Under the pieces are notes generated by a model that was not told the DNA's origin, ran no database searches, and worked only from the letters and a program-made list of their open reading frames with translations. A stretch of DNA of 64,000 nucleotides from Paraburkholderia sp. ZP32-5 (GTDB taxonomy: Bacteria > Pseudomonadota > Gammaproteobacteria > Burkholderiales > Burkholderiaceae): positions 1,798,001 to 1,862,000 of the forward strand of contig NZ_JAJEJP010000002.1 of NCBI RefSeq assembly GCF_021390495.1. The letters run 5' to 3'. Of the stretch, positions 15,864 to 24,454 are shown piece by piece. Both the position numbers and the translations under genes were made by a program. The stretch's first letter is position 1, and every line of letters starts with the position of its first letter.

Positions 15864-17210
15864 GTGAGCACCACGTTCCGTTCGCTGCGCAATTTCAACT
15901 ACCGTGTCTGGGCAAGCGGCGCGATCGTCTCGAACATCGGTACGTGGATGCAGCGAACGGCGCAGGACTGGCTCGTCCTCACCGGGCTCACACACAACAA
16001 CGCGACGTCGGTCGGCATCGTGATGTCGTTGCAGTTCGGCCCGCAATTGCTGTTGGCGCCGCTCACCGGCTACGCAGCCGATCACTTCGATCGCCGCAAG
16101 CTGCTGTTCGCGACGCAGGCGGCAATGGGCGCGCTGGCGCTCGCGCTCGGCCTGCTGACGGTCACCGGGATCGTGCAGCTCTGGCAGGTCTATGTGTTCG
16201 CCGGCCTGCTCGGCTGCGTGACCGCTTTCGATTCCCCCGCGCGCCAGACCTTCGTGTCCGATCTCGTCGGCGAGGACGATCTCGCCAATGCGGTCGGCCT
16301 CAACTCCACGTCGTTCAACGCCGCGCGCATGATCGGGCCGGCGGTCGCTGGCCTGCTGATCGCGTCGGTGGGCACCGGTTGGGTGTTCCTGATCAACGCG
16401 CTGTCGTTCGTTGCGGTGCTCGGCGCGCTGCGCATGCTGCGGCTCGACGAACTGCATCACAAGCCGCTCTCGGCGCGCGCGCGCGGCAGCTTCGTCGACG
16501 GCTTCAAATACGTATGGGCGCGCCCCGATCTGAAGGCGGCGCTGTTGATGCTGTTCCTGATCGGCACGTTCGGGCTGAACTTCCCGATCTTTATCTCGAC
16601 GATGTCGGTCACCGCGTTCCATGCGGGCGCAAGCGAATACGGCGTGCTCAGCTCGACGATGGCAATCGGCTCGGTCACCGGCGCGTTGCTCGCCGCGCGC
16701 CGCGCGCGGCCCCGCATGACGCTGCTACTGCTCGCCGCCACGCTGTTCGGCACCGGCTGCACGGCGGCCGCGTTGATGCCGAACCACGTACTGTTCGGGC
16801 TCGTGCTCGTGGTAATCGGCGTATCGGCACAGACCTTCACCACGTCGACCAACAGCATCGTGCAACTGACCACCGAACCCGCGATGCGCGGCCGCGTGAT
16901 CGCGATTCTGCTCGCCATCCTGATGGGCGGCACGCCGCTTGGCGCCCCGGTGGTCGGCTGGGTCGCCGATCGTTTCGGCCCGCGCTGGGCACTCGGCGTA
17001 GCGGCGGCTTCGGGCTTCGCCGCGGCGCTGGTCGGTCTCGCCTATCTGATGAAATACCGCCAGTTGCGGTTCTATATGGAAGGCCGGCGCCTGCGTTACA
17101 GCATCGACGATCCGCGCCCGGTCTCGCCGGCCAGCGTGCCGGAGTCCGTCACCGCGATGCAGCGCAGCGGCCTGGACGAGGCGGAAGAAGACACGACATC
17201 GAGCGTGTGA
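15864..17210 (+). CDS. MFS exporter (DHA3/EntS-like family)
   Basis: The 448-residue protein has 12 hydrophobic segments, starting RSLRNFNYRVWASGAIVSNIGTW, and the loop motif GYAADHFDRRKLL; both are characteristic of the TMS/EntS-type exporters. It would expel a small molecule across the inner membrane using the proton gradient. GTG 15864 follows GAGG in TTGAGGAAAAACC. The gene is third after a MarR-type regulator and an isochorismatase-like hydrolase, so expression is likely MarR-controlled. The transported compound is unknown. Confidence 0.85.
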   Translation: MSTTFRSLRNFNYRVWASGAIVSNIGTWMQRTAQDWLVLTGLTHNNATSVGIVMSLQFGPQLLLAPLTGYAADHFDRRKLLFATQAAMGALALALGLLTVTGIVQLWQVYVFAGLLGCVTAFDSPARQTFVSDLVGEDDLANAVGLNSTSFNAARMIGPAVAGLLIASVGTGWVFLINALSFVAVLGALRMLRLDELHHKPLSARARGSFVDGFKYVWARPDLKAALLMLFLIGTFGLNFPIFISTMSVTAFHAGASEYGVLSSTMAIGSVTGALLAARRARPRMTLLLLAATLFGTGCTAAALMPNHVLFGLVLVVIGVSAQTFTTSTNSIVQLTTEPAMRGRVIAILLAILMGGTPLGAPVVGWVADRFGPRWALGVAAASGFAAALVGLAYLMKYRQLRFYMEGRRLRYSIDDPRPVSPASVPESVTAMQRSGLDEAEEDTTSSV

Positions 17211-17253
17211 TCGAACCGTCAGCGCAACCTGCGCTGAAGAATCGTGCGCACCA

Positions 17254-18210
17254 TTAGAATCCGCCCACGCCGCGCGTCACCAGTGCATGGGGGCCGCACG
17301 TCAATTGCTCGCGGAGAAACTCGATACACACCTGAATCCGCGCCGACGACGATAGACGCTCCGCCGTCACCGCCCATACGTCGGCGGGCTGCTGATAATC
17401 CGGCAGTACACGTACCAGTTCGCCCGCGCGCAGACTTTCCGCGACATCCCAGATCGACACCATCACGATCCCGTAGCCGTCCCTCGCCCATTGCACGACG
17501 ATATCGCTCAGATTCGACGCAACGGTGCCCGTCACCTTCACACTCTTTTCGCCGTTCGGACCATTCAGACGCCACACGCCGAAGCGATCGTCGCGGCCAC
17601 GAAATAGCAGACAGTCATGCTGCGTCAGATCGCCGGGTTCGAGCGGCACACCATGCCGTTCCAGATAAGCCGGCGACGCGCACAGAATGCGTGCACTCTC
17701 CACCATCTTGTGCGCGATCAGATGGGGCTCCTGCACTTCGCCGACGCGCACATCGATATCGAAGTTTTCTCCGACGACATCCGCGCGTCGATCCAGTAAC
17801 TCCAGCCAGATTTCGAGGTTCGGATGCCGCTCGCGCAGCAGCGCGAGGATCGGCGATACATGTTTGCGGCCGAGCCGCAGACTCGTGCTGATCCGCAACA
17901 GGCCGCTCAATTCGGTGCGGCGATCCGCGAATGCATCGGCCATGCCCTGCACGTCGTCGAGAATCTTCTGCGCCCATTGCAATGCGGCTTCACCATCGCT
18001 CGTCACACTGACGCGCCGCGTGGTGCGTTGAAACAGCTTCACGCCGAGGCCCGCTTCGAGCATCGCGATGCGCTTGCTCACATGCGAGGGCGACAAGCCC
18101 ATTTCCGTCGATGCCGCGACGAAACTGCCGCGCCGCGCGATATGGCAGAACAACTGCAAATCGCGCAGAAAAGACTCATTCGTGGCTGTGAGCGCATTCT
18201 GATTTTGCAT
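17254..18210 (-). CDS. LysR-type transcriptional regulator
   Basis: The 318-residue protein has the LysR helix-turn-helix (LQLFCHIARRGSFVAASTEM, LSPSHVSKRIAMLEAGLGVKLFQR) and a type 2 periplasmic-binding fold effector domain. It is divergent from the MHS transporter gene at 18447, with 236 bases between them, the standard layout for a LysR activator and its target operon. The likely targets are the MHS transporter, Gfo/Idh oxidoreductase and dehydroquinase genes; the inducer might be shikimate, quinate or a related cyclitol, which is inference from those genes. Confidence 0.9.
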   Translation of the reverse strand: MQNQNALTATNESFLRDLQLFCHIARRGSFVAASTEMGLSPSHVSKRIAMLEAGLGVKLFQRTTRRVSVTSDGEAALQWAQKILDDVQGMADAFADRRTELSGLLRISTSLRLGRKHVSPILALLRERHPNLEIWLELLDRRADVVGENFDIDVRVGEVQEPHLIAHKMVESARILCASPAYLERHGVPLEPGDLTQHDCLLFRGRDDRFGVWRLNGPNGEKSVKVTGTVASNLSDIVVQWARDGYGIVMVSIWDVAESLRAGELVRVLPDYQQPADVWAVTAERLSSSARIQVCIEFLREQLTCGPHALVTRGVGGF

Positions 18211-18446
18211 AGGGCCGCATTGTGTCGGGACAGAACTCTATTAACCTAATTCGAACGGATCGACGAGGCAAGCGTCAGCCGCCTGAATGCATTGCGATAG
18301 ATGTACTCGCAATGGTTAACCCCTGGCATTCATGCCGCGCCGCGGCAATGTGACCCCGGAAAGTCCTGGCTTGCGCAGCACCGATTTAAGGACGCCAATG
18401 ATTCAGCCATAGAAGCTGACGCGAACACTACTGTTCAGGAGACGAT

Positions 18447-19850
18447 ATGGAAACGAATGCATCGGCAAACAGCGGGCATGGCTCGCAGGCTCGCAAGGCA
18501 ACCGCCAGCGGCTGGATCGGCTCGGCGCTCGAATACTACGACTTCTTCATTTACGCGCAGGCCGCGGCGCTGATCTTCCCGCAACTGTTCTTCCCTTCCG
18601 GTAATCCAAAGATCGCGATCGTCGCATCGCTCGCAACCTATGGCGTCGGCTACGTCGCCCGGCCGATCGGCGCAATCGTACTCGGGCACTGGGGCGACAC
18701 CCACGGCCGCAAGAACGTGCTGCTCGTCTGCATGTTCCTGATGGGTGCATCGACGATGGCGGTTGGTCTGCTGCCCACCTACCACAACATCGGCTTTCTC
18801 GCGCCGGTACTACTGGTCGTGCTGCGCCTGATTCAGGGCTTCGCGGTGGCCGGCGAAATCTCGGGCGCGAGTTCGATGATTCTCGAACACGCACCTTTCG
18901 GACGACGCGGCTATTACGCGAGCTTCACGCTGCAAGGCGTGCAGGCCGGGCAGATTCTCGCCGCAGCAGTATTTCTGCCACTCGCCTATTACATGGACGA
19001 CACGTCGTTCAACTCGTGGGGCTGGCGCATTCCGTTCCTGCTCAGCGCCATCGTGCTGATCGCCGGCTACTACATTCGACGCGAAGTCCACGAGACGCCT
19101 GCGTTCGAGAAGGAAGATTCGAGCGGCGGCGTGCCGCGCTCGCCGATCATCGAAGCGTTCCGTTACAACTGGGGCGACATGATACGTGTCGTGCTGTGCT
19201 CGCTGATGAACGTGATCCCGGTTGTCGCGACGATCTTCGGCGCTGCCTATGCGGTGCAGGCATCGTACGGAATCGGCTTTTCGAAGAGCCTGTATCTGTG
19301 GATTCCGGTCATCGGCAATATCGTCGCGGTGCTGGTAATTCCATACGTCGGCAATCTGTCCGACCGGATCGGGCGGCGCCTGCCGATCATCGTCGGCGCG
19401 CTCGGTGCCGGGCTGCTGTCGTTCGGGTATCTGTACGCGATCAGCATTCGCAACGTGCCGTTCGCGATGGTGATGTCGATCCTGATGTGGGGCGTCATCT
19501 ACCAGGGCTATAACGCGATCTTCCCGAGCTTCTATCCGGAACTGTTCCCGACCCGTTCGCGCGTGTCGGCGATGGCGATCGGCCAGAACATCGGCACGAC
19601 GATCACCGCGCTGTTGCCCGCGCTGTTCGCCTACGTCGCGCCGCCGGGATCGAACAACGTGCCGCTGACGATCGGCGCGATCACGTTCGCGATCACGATC
19701 GTCGCGGCGATCTCCGCGTGGAGCGCGCGCGAAAACTTCCGCGTCAGACTGAGCGATCTCGGCGAGCCGGGCGCGGTGCCGATCGACAAGCAGAGCTATG
19801 AAGCGATGCGCGCGCAGAGCATGTCGGAAGCGAAAAAGGCCATCGCGTAA
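18447..19850 (+). CDS. MFS transporter, metabolite:H+ symporter (MHS, ShiA-like)
   Basis: The 467-residue carrier has 12 membrane segments, SGWIGSALEYYDFFIYAQAAAL near the start and GHWGDTHGRKNVLL in the helix 2-3 loop, the MHS signature. Family members import shikimate, alpha-ketoglutarate, dicarboxylates or aromatic acids. AGGAG lies just before ATG 18447. The genes that follow on the same strand encode an NAD-linked Gfo/Idh oxidoreductase and a type II dehydroquinase, which makes a shikimate- or quinate-like substrate a reasonable guess. The C-terminal tail (after VRLSDLG) is hydrophilic. Confidence 0.85.
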   Translation: METNASANSGHGSQARKATASGWIGSALEYYDFFIYAQAAALIFPQLFFPSGNPKIAIVASLATYGVGYVARPIGAIVLGHWGDTHGRKNVLLVCMFLMGASTMAVGLLPTYHNIGFLAPVLLVVLRLIQGFAVAGEISGASSMILEHAPFGRRGYYASFTLQGVQAGQILAAAVFLPLAYYMDDTSFNSWGWRIPFLLSAIVLIAGYYIRREVHETPAFEKEDSSGGVPRSPIIEAFRYNWGDMIRVVLCSLMNVIPVVATIFGAAYAVQASYGIGFSKSLYLWIPVIGNIVAVLVIPYVGNLSDRIGRRLPIIVGALGAGLLSFGYLYAISIRNVPFAMVMSILMWGVIYQGYNAIFPSFYPELFPTRSRVSAMAIGQNIGTTITALLPALFAYVAPPGSNNVPLTIGAITFAITIVAAISAWSARENFRVRLSDLGEPGAVPIDKQSYEAMRAQSMSEAKKAIA

Positions 19851-19906
19851 GCCGCACGTTTCAACCCAACTCAACTGAAGCTCACTCCAACTACAGGACC
19901 TGATTC

Positions 19907-20974
19907 ATGGACAGCATCCGGATCGCCGTGGCGGGCGCAGGCTATATCGGCCGCGCGCATATGGCGGTCGCGCGGCAAAGCACCGCGTGCACGCTGTCGG
20001 CGATCGTCGACCCATCGCCCGCGGCGGTTGCCGTCGCGGCCGAGGCCGGCGTGCCGCTCTACCGCACACTCGACGAACTGCTCGAGCGCGACCGGCCCGA
20101 CGGCGTGATCCTCGCGACGCCGAACCAGCTGCACGCCGAACATGCGTTGCGCTGCCTCGCGGCACGCGTGCCGACGCTGCTCGAAAAGCCGATCGCGCCG
20201 AGCGTCGACGAAGCCGAAATGCTCGCCGCCGAAGCCGAACGCAGCGGCGTGCCGTTGCTGATCGGCCATCATCGTGCGCATAGCCCGATCATGGCACGCG
20301 CACGCGAACTGATCGACGAAGGCCGGCTCGGCAAGCTGGTCGCGGTAATGGGCAGCGCGGTGTTTTTCAAGCCGGACGAGTATTTCGCCGATGCCGAATG
20401 GCGGCGCATGCCGGGTGGCGGCCCGATTCTGCTGAACATGATTCACGAAGTGCACAACCTGCGCATGCTGTGCGGCGACATCGTCGCGGTGCAGGCGTTT
20501 TCGTCGCATGCGACGCGCGGCTTTCCGGTTGAGGACACGGTTGCGATCAATCTGCGTTTCGCGAACGGCGCGCTCGGCAGCTTCATGCTGTCCGACACCG
20601 CCGCAAGCGCGCGCAGCTGGGAGCAGACGTCGCAGGAAAACAAGGCCTATCCGTCGTATCCGGACGAGGATTGCTACGTGATCGCAGGCACCTTCGGCTC
20701 GCTCGCGGTGCCGACGATGCGCCTGAAAACCTATGCGAAAGCCGCGGACCGTTCATGGTGGAAACCGTTCGACGTGAGCATCGCGGCAATGACGCGCGAC
20801 GATCCGCTAAAGCGTCAGCTCGAACATTTCGTGCGCGTCATTCACGGCAACGAAGCACCGCTCGTCAGCGCGCAGGACGGCTTGCAGAATCTGCGCATCA
20901 CCGAGGCGATCGTCGAAGCGGCCCGAACGGGCACCGTCGTCGATACGACGCGTGTCGTCGCACCCACGCACTAG
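19907..20974 (+). CDS. Gfo/Idh/MocA-family NAD(P)-dependent oxidoreductase
   Basis: The product is 355 residues. The N-terminal Rossmann domain has IAVAGAGYIGRAHM, then ATPNQLHAEHALRCLAA, and the catalytic-lysine motif LLEKPIA, all standard for the family. The C-terminal domain begins near GHHRAHSP. Such enzymes oxidise sugars, cyclitols or their derivatives. It lies 56 bases after the MHS transporter and before the dehydroquinase gene, so an early oxidation of the imported compound is plausible, for example a quinate- or shikimate-type alcohol. No member of this family is a proven quinate dehydrogenase to my knowledge, so the substrate is open. Confidence 0.85.
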   Translation: MDSIRIAVAGAGYIGRAHMAVARQSTACTLSAIVDPSPAAVAVAAEAGVPLYRTLDELLERDRPDGVILATPNQLHAEHALRCLAARVPTLLEKPIAPSVDEAEMLAAEAERSGVPLLIGHHRAHSPIMARARELIDEGRLGKLVAVMGSAVFFKPDEYFADAEWRRMPGGGPILLNMIHEVHNLRMLCGDIVAVQAFSSHATRGFPVEDTVAINLRFANGALGSFMLSDTAASARSWEQTSQENKAYPSYPDEDCYVIAGTFGSLAVPTMRLKTYAKAADRSWWKPFDVSIAAMTRDDPLKRQLEHFVRVIHGNEAPLVSAQDGLQNLRITEAIVEAARTGTVVDTTRVVAPTH

Positions 20975-21044
20975 CATCCGCGCATTAGCACCGCTCGCTA
21001 CCCCAATTTTTCCACTCGCTCTATTCGCTATTGAGGCTGACTCG

Positions 21045-21488
21045 ATGAAAACGTTCGTCATGCTGCACGGCATCAATCACAACATGTTCGGCAAGCGCGA
21101 CCCCGCGCAATACGGCACGATCACGCTGGATGAAATCGACACGCGTCTGCGAGCGCTGGGCGACGAACTCGGCGTGCGAGTCGACAGTTTTCAGACCAAT
21201 AGTGAAGCGGCGATGTGCGAACGGATTCATCAGGCGTTCACCAACAACGCCGACGGCGTGCTGATCAATGCAGGCGCATGGACGCACTACAGCTACGGCA
21301 TTCGCGATGCGCTCGCGATCCTCACCGTGCCGGTGGTCGAAATCCATATGTCGAACATTCACGCGCGCGAGGCGTTCCGGCATCAGTCGGTCTTCGCGGA
21401 GATCGTCAAAGGGCAGATTTGCGGCTTTGGCGTGGACAGCTATCTACTAGGGCTGCGCGCTGCCGTATCGGCGGCGGACTTGAAATAA
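21045..21488 (+). CDS. aroQ: Type II 3-dehydroquinate dehydratase
   Basis: The 147-residue protein is a type II dehydroquinase, a dodecameric cytosolic enzyme that interconverts 3-dehydroquinate and 3-dehydroshikimate. The lid loop has GKRDPAQYG with Arg18 and catalytic Tyr23, then QTNSE, INAGAWTHYSYGIRDA and EIHMSNIHAREAFRHQS with the catalytic His. Changes from the norm are INHNMF for the usual PNLNLL and NAGAW for NPGAY. ATG 21045 follows TGAGG; an upstream open frame has no similarity. With a transporter and an oxidoreductase before it, a catabolic role is more likely than the housekeeping one. Confidence 0.88.
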   Translation: MKTFVMLHGINHNMFGKRDPAQYGTITLDEIDTRLRALGDELGVRVDSFQTNSEAAMCERIHQAFTNNADGVLINAGAWTHYSYGIRDALAILTVPVVEIHMSNIHAREAFRHQSVFAEIVKGQICGFGVDSYLLGLRAAVSAADLK

Positions 21489-21513
21489 CCGGGCCGCCGG
21501 CCGCCATTTACGC

Positions 21514-22617
21514 CTATCGCCACGCTTCGGTCAGTTCGTTCGCGAGAACCATTTTCTGGCGCACGACTTCGACGAAGCTCGCATCGATGCCGCCCTGCGC
21601 CTTTAAAAATTTCAGCGCGGCGGAATGCACCGCGCGCAGCGCGCCGCCATCGATGCCGGTCATACGCGCCGCGCTGCGCCGCGTTTCCTCGACCAGATCG
21701 CGCGCATTCCCGAACTCGGGCGACAAACCGCACCGCGCGTCGAACGCAGCGCGCAAACCCGCGCCGTATTCGCGCGATTGCCCGAGCCGGTCCATGTCGA
21801 TCAGCAAATCGACGCCCTCGCCCTCGCTCTTGCCCATACGCAGCGCGCAAAGAATCCACAATGCGATGAATGCGCGATACGCGTTATCGCTATTCACCGT
21901 GCGCGCGTATTGCTCGCATGCCACCGCGTAAGCATCGTCGGGCATCGACGCGAGCGGCGGCAAACTGACGCCACAGATACCGACCACTTCACGCACCAGC
22001 GGATCCCATTGATTCAGACCGAGCACGCGAAACGGCGCGGCGACGAAAAACGCATTGCTCCACTGTTGCCGAAGCAGCCACCCCGACGCGAACTGCGACG
22101 CCGGATTGCGCAACACGCCCACATGCAACGCGTTTTCGAATGCCTGCCGTAGCCATGGCAGCCGACCGCCCGAACGGCAAAACTTGAGCACCGGTACGCG
22201 CCCCTGTTCGATCGTGTATTCGCACAGATTGCGCAGATACGCATGCAACGCGGGAAAAGTCGCATCGGGTTCGCGCGAGAAACGGTCGATGCTGAAGCGC
22301 CGGTCGTAGCCGCTCACGCCGCGCGCGTCATCGCGCAGGAATGGCTGGTATTCATCGAAGTACGGCGCGCGAAGCGGCGGATGGCCGGAGGTCAGCGTGG
22401 GTTGCGATGCGGCAACACCGGCAGGCGTCAGATCCGCGAGCACATTGCTGAGCGGTTCATAAAAACCCGCCGCGCGCTCCAGTTCACGCAGGCGCGACCA
22501 CACCCACGTGCCCGCGCTGCGCCAGCCCGTATGCAGAAAAACCGCCTGTTTCAGCGGACTTTCGGGCGTAGCATCGTTCATCGATGACGCGGTGGACGGC
22601 TGATCTGGCAACGACAT
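21514..22617 (-). CDS. Sulfotransferase-fold P-loop protein
   Basis: The 367-residue protein opens with a strand and loop, AVFLHTGWRSAGTWVWSRLR, that matches the 5'-phosphosulfate loop of sulfotransferases, and has VLRNPASQFASGWLL where the 3'-phosphate motif is expected. Sulfotransferases move a sulfonate from PAPS to a hydroxyl or amine. The protein is cytosolic as far as can be seen, with no signal peptide. It faces the LysR gene at 22755 divergently. The family call is from fold motifs only; related P-loop proteins without PAPS use exist, so the reaction is uncertain. Confidence 0.55.
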   Translation of the reverse strand: MSLPDQPSTASSMNDATPESPLKQAVFLHTGWRSAGTWVWSRLRELERAAGFYEPLSNVLADLTPAGVAASQPTLTSGHPPLRAPYFDEYQPFLRDDARGVSGYDRRFSIDRFSREPDATFPALHAYLRNLCEYTIEQGRVPVLKFCRSGGRLPWLRQAFENALHVGVLRNPASQFASGWLLRQQWSNAFFVAAPFRVLGLNQWDPLVREVVGICGVSLPPLASMPDDAYAVACEQYARTVNSDNAYRAFIALWILCALRMGKSEGEGVDLLIDMDRLGQSREYGAGLRAAFDARCGLSPEFGNARDLVEETRRSAARMTGIDGGALRAVHSAALKFLKAQGGIDASFVEVVRQKMVLANELTEAWR

Positions 22618-22754
22618 GACACTTCTCTTTGAGTGATCGAATCAAAAACGATGGCAGGCCCGGAAAGGTGCACACCGAACCGCAAGCGCCACTTTACCCT
22701 GTGCACGGCGCGGACGCATTATGCTGCGAGACTCCCCACCCGACACACGCAGAC

Positions 22755-23660
22755 ATGAACGATTCCGCCGATATCCGCTTCCTGCTGACGCTGCGCGCGA
22801 GCGGCAGCCTGGTCGCCGCCGCGCGCAAACTGGCGCTGTCGCCATCGGCAGTCACGCAGCGCCTGCAACAGCTCGAAAAGAAGCTCGGCGCGCAACTCGT
22901 GAACCGCAGCGCGCGCCGCCTGCAATTCACCGACGAAGGCCTGCTGCTATGCGAACGCGGCGCCGCGCTGATCGAGCAGTTCGACGCGTTGTTCGACGAC
23001 CTGCAAACGCGTCGCGGCGGTCTCGTCGGTACGCTGAAAATCAATGCACCGCTCGGTTTCGGACGACGTCATCTCGCGCCGGTGATCGGCGAATTCCAGC
23101 AACAGAATCCCGATATCGACATAGCGCTGACGCTGTCCGACCGTCCGCTGACCGACACGACCGATCGCTTCGATATCGTCGTGCATATCGGCGAGTTGCC
23201 GATGTCGAATCTGGTCGGCTATACGATCGCGCCGAATGCGCGGTTCGTCTGCGCGGCGCCCGCGCTCGTCAAACGCATCGGCATGCCGGACTCGCCGGAT
23301 GCATTGAGCAGCCTGCCGTGCATCGTGCTGCGCGAAAACAACGAGGACGTGTCGCTGTGGCAGTTCAGCAAGGGCCGCGCACGCCGCAGCGTACGCGTGT
23401 CCACGCATCTGAGCTGCAACGACGGCGACGTGATCCGCCAGTGGGCCTGCGAAGGACGCGGCGTGATTCTGCGCTCCGAATGGGACGTCGCGGACGATCT
23501 CGCCAAAGGCAGGCTCGTGCGCCTGTTGCCGGGCTGGAAAGCACCGGATGCGAATGTGATCGCGCTCACGCACCGGCGTACAGGCCTGCCCGCGCGCACA
23601 CGCCATTTCATGCAGTATCTGCAGAGCCGGTTCAAACCGTTGCCGCCGTGGCGGCGATGA
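22755..23660 (+). CDS. LysR-type transcriptional regulator
   Basis: From ATG 22755 the protein is 301 residues. The helix-turn-helix is near the start (FLLTLRASGSLVAAARKLALSPSAVTQRLQQLEKKLGA), followed by a standard effector domain with LKINAPLGFGRRHLAPVI. The frame is open further upstream but shows no family similarity there. It resembles the LysR at 17254-18210 in the layout of its effector domain. It is divergent from the sulfotransferase-like gene and upstream of the HAD hydrolase and D-threonine aldolase-type genes, so it could control either side. Confidence 0.88.
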   Translation: MNDSADIRFLLTLRASGSLVAAARKLALSPSAVTQRLQQLEKKLGAQLVNRSARRLQFTDEGLLLCERGAALIEQFDALFDDLQTRRGGLVGTLKINAPLGFGRRHLAPVIGEFQQQNPDIDIALTLSDRPLTDTTDRFDIVVHIGELPMSNLVGYTIAPNARFVCAAPALVKRIGMPDSPDALSSLPCIVLRENNEDVSLWQFSKGRARRSVRVSTHLSCNDGDVIRQWACEGRGVILRSEWDVADDLAKGRLVRLLPGWKAPDANVIALTHRRTGLPARTRHFMQYLQSRFKPLPPWRR

Positions 23661-23677
23661 TTCAGTCAAACTGAATC
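23659..23677. promoter_or_regulatory. Short perfect hairpin after the LysR stop
   Basis: GATTCAG (23659-23665) and CTGAATC (23671-23677) pair around TCAAA, starting in the stop codon of the LysR gene. A related half, GGTCAGACTGAAC, follows at 23686-23698. No T-run follows, so it is more likely a protein-binding site for the downstream HAD gene than a terminator. Confidence 0.35.
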
Positions 23678-23760
23678 TATGAATCGGTCAGACTGAACGT
23701 GCGCACACAAACGCGCTCCTATAATCGGTTCACCACCCACAGCTAGTACAACGCCGGATC

Positions 23761-24423
23761 ATGACTGACGCTTCCGTTGCCCCTGCCTATCCCGACGCGG
23801 TCCTGTTCGACCTGCTGACCGCGCTGCTCGACTCATGGACTTCGTGGAACCGCGCGGCGGGTTCCGAAGCGGCGGGCCGCGCATGGCGTGCCGCCTATCT
23901 GCGTCTCACCTACGGCTGCGGCAGCTACGTTCCTTACGAACAGCTTGTGCGCGATGCCGCAGCGGAAGTCGGCCTGCCCGAATCCGCCGTCGGCGCACTC
24001 GAAGCGGACTGGTTGAATCTGACACCGTGGTCCGGTGCGCTCGATGCGTTGCGCGCGCTCGCGCCGCAGTGCAAGCTCGCGGTCGTTACCAACTGCTCGA
24101 CACGTCTGGGTCATCAGGCAGCCGCGCTGCTGCCGGTCCGCTGGGACGCGATCGTGACCGCGGAAGAAGCCGGCGTCTACAAGCCGGACCCTCAGCCATA
24201 CCGGCTCGCGCTCGACAAACTCGGCGTCGAACCGCAACGCGCCGTGTTCGTCGCCGGTTCCAGCTACGACATGTTCGGCACCGCGGCGGTCGGATTGCGC
24301 ACCTACTGGCACAACCGCGTCGGCTTGTCTTTAGTTGACGGTGCGCGAGCACCCGAAATCGAATCGCCTTCGCTCGACCAGCTGTTGCCGTGGCTCGCGC
24401 GCTTCGGCCACCGTCAAGATTGA
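23761..24423 (+). CDS. HAD-superfamily hydrolase (2-haloacid dehalogenase-like subgroup)
   Basis: The 220-residue protein has the HAD motifs: FDLLTALLDSW with the nucleophilic Asp, VVTNCSTRLG as motif II, YKPDPQPY as motif III with Lys, and VAGSSYDMFGTAAVGLRTYWHNR as motif IV. The second Asp of DxD phosphatases is not present, as in haloacid dehalogenases, so a phosphatase activity is not assured. It lies 31 bases before the D-threonine aldolase-type gene on the same strand and is probably co-transcribed. Substrate unknown. Confidence 0.82.
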   Translation: MTDASVAPAYPDAVLFDLLTALLDSWTSWNRAAGSEAAGRAWRAAYLRLTYGCGSYVPYEQLVRDAAAEVGLPESAVGALEADWLNLTPWSGALDALRALAPQCKLAVVTNCSTRLGHQAAALLPVRWDAIVTAEEAGVYKPDPQPYRLALDKLGVEPQRAVFVAGSSYDMFGTAAVGLRTYWHNRVGLSLVDGARAPEIESPSLDQLLPWLARFGHRQD

Positions 24424-24454
24424 ATCCCCTACATCTCGTTCTTCTGGTGCAAGC

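Noticed and set aside
17220..17236. CAGCGCA-ACC-TGCGCTG hairpin between convergent MFS and LysR genes
   Set aside because: The arms are perfect but there is no T-run on either strand, so I do not call a terminator.
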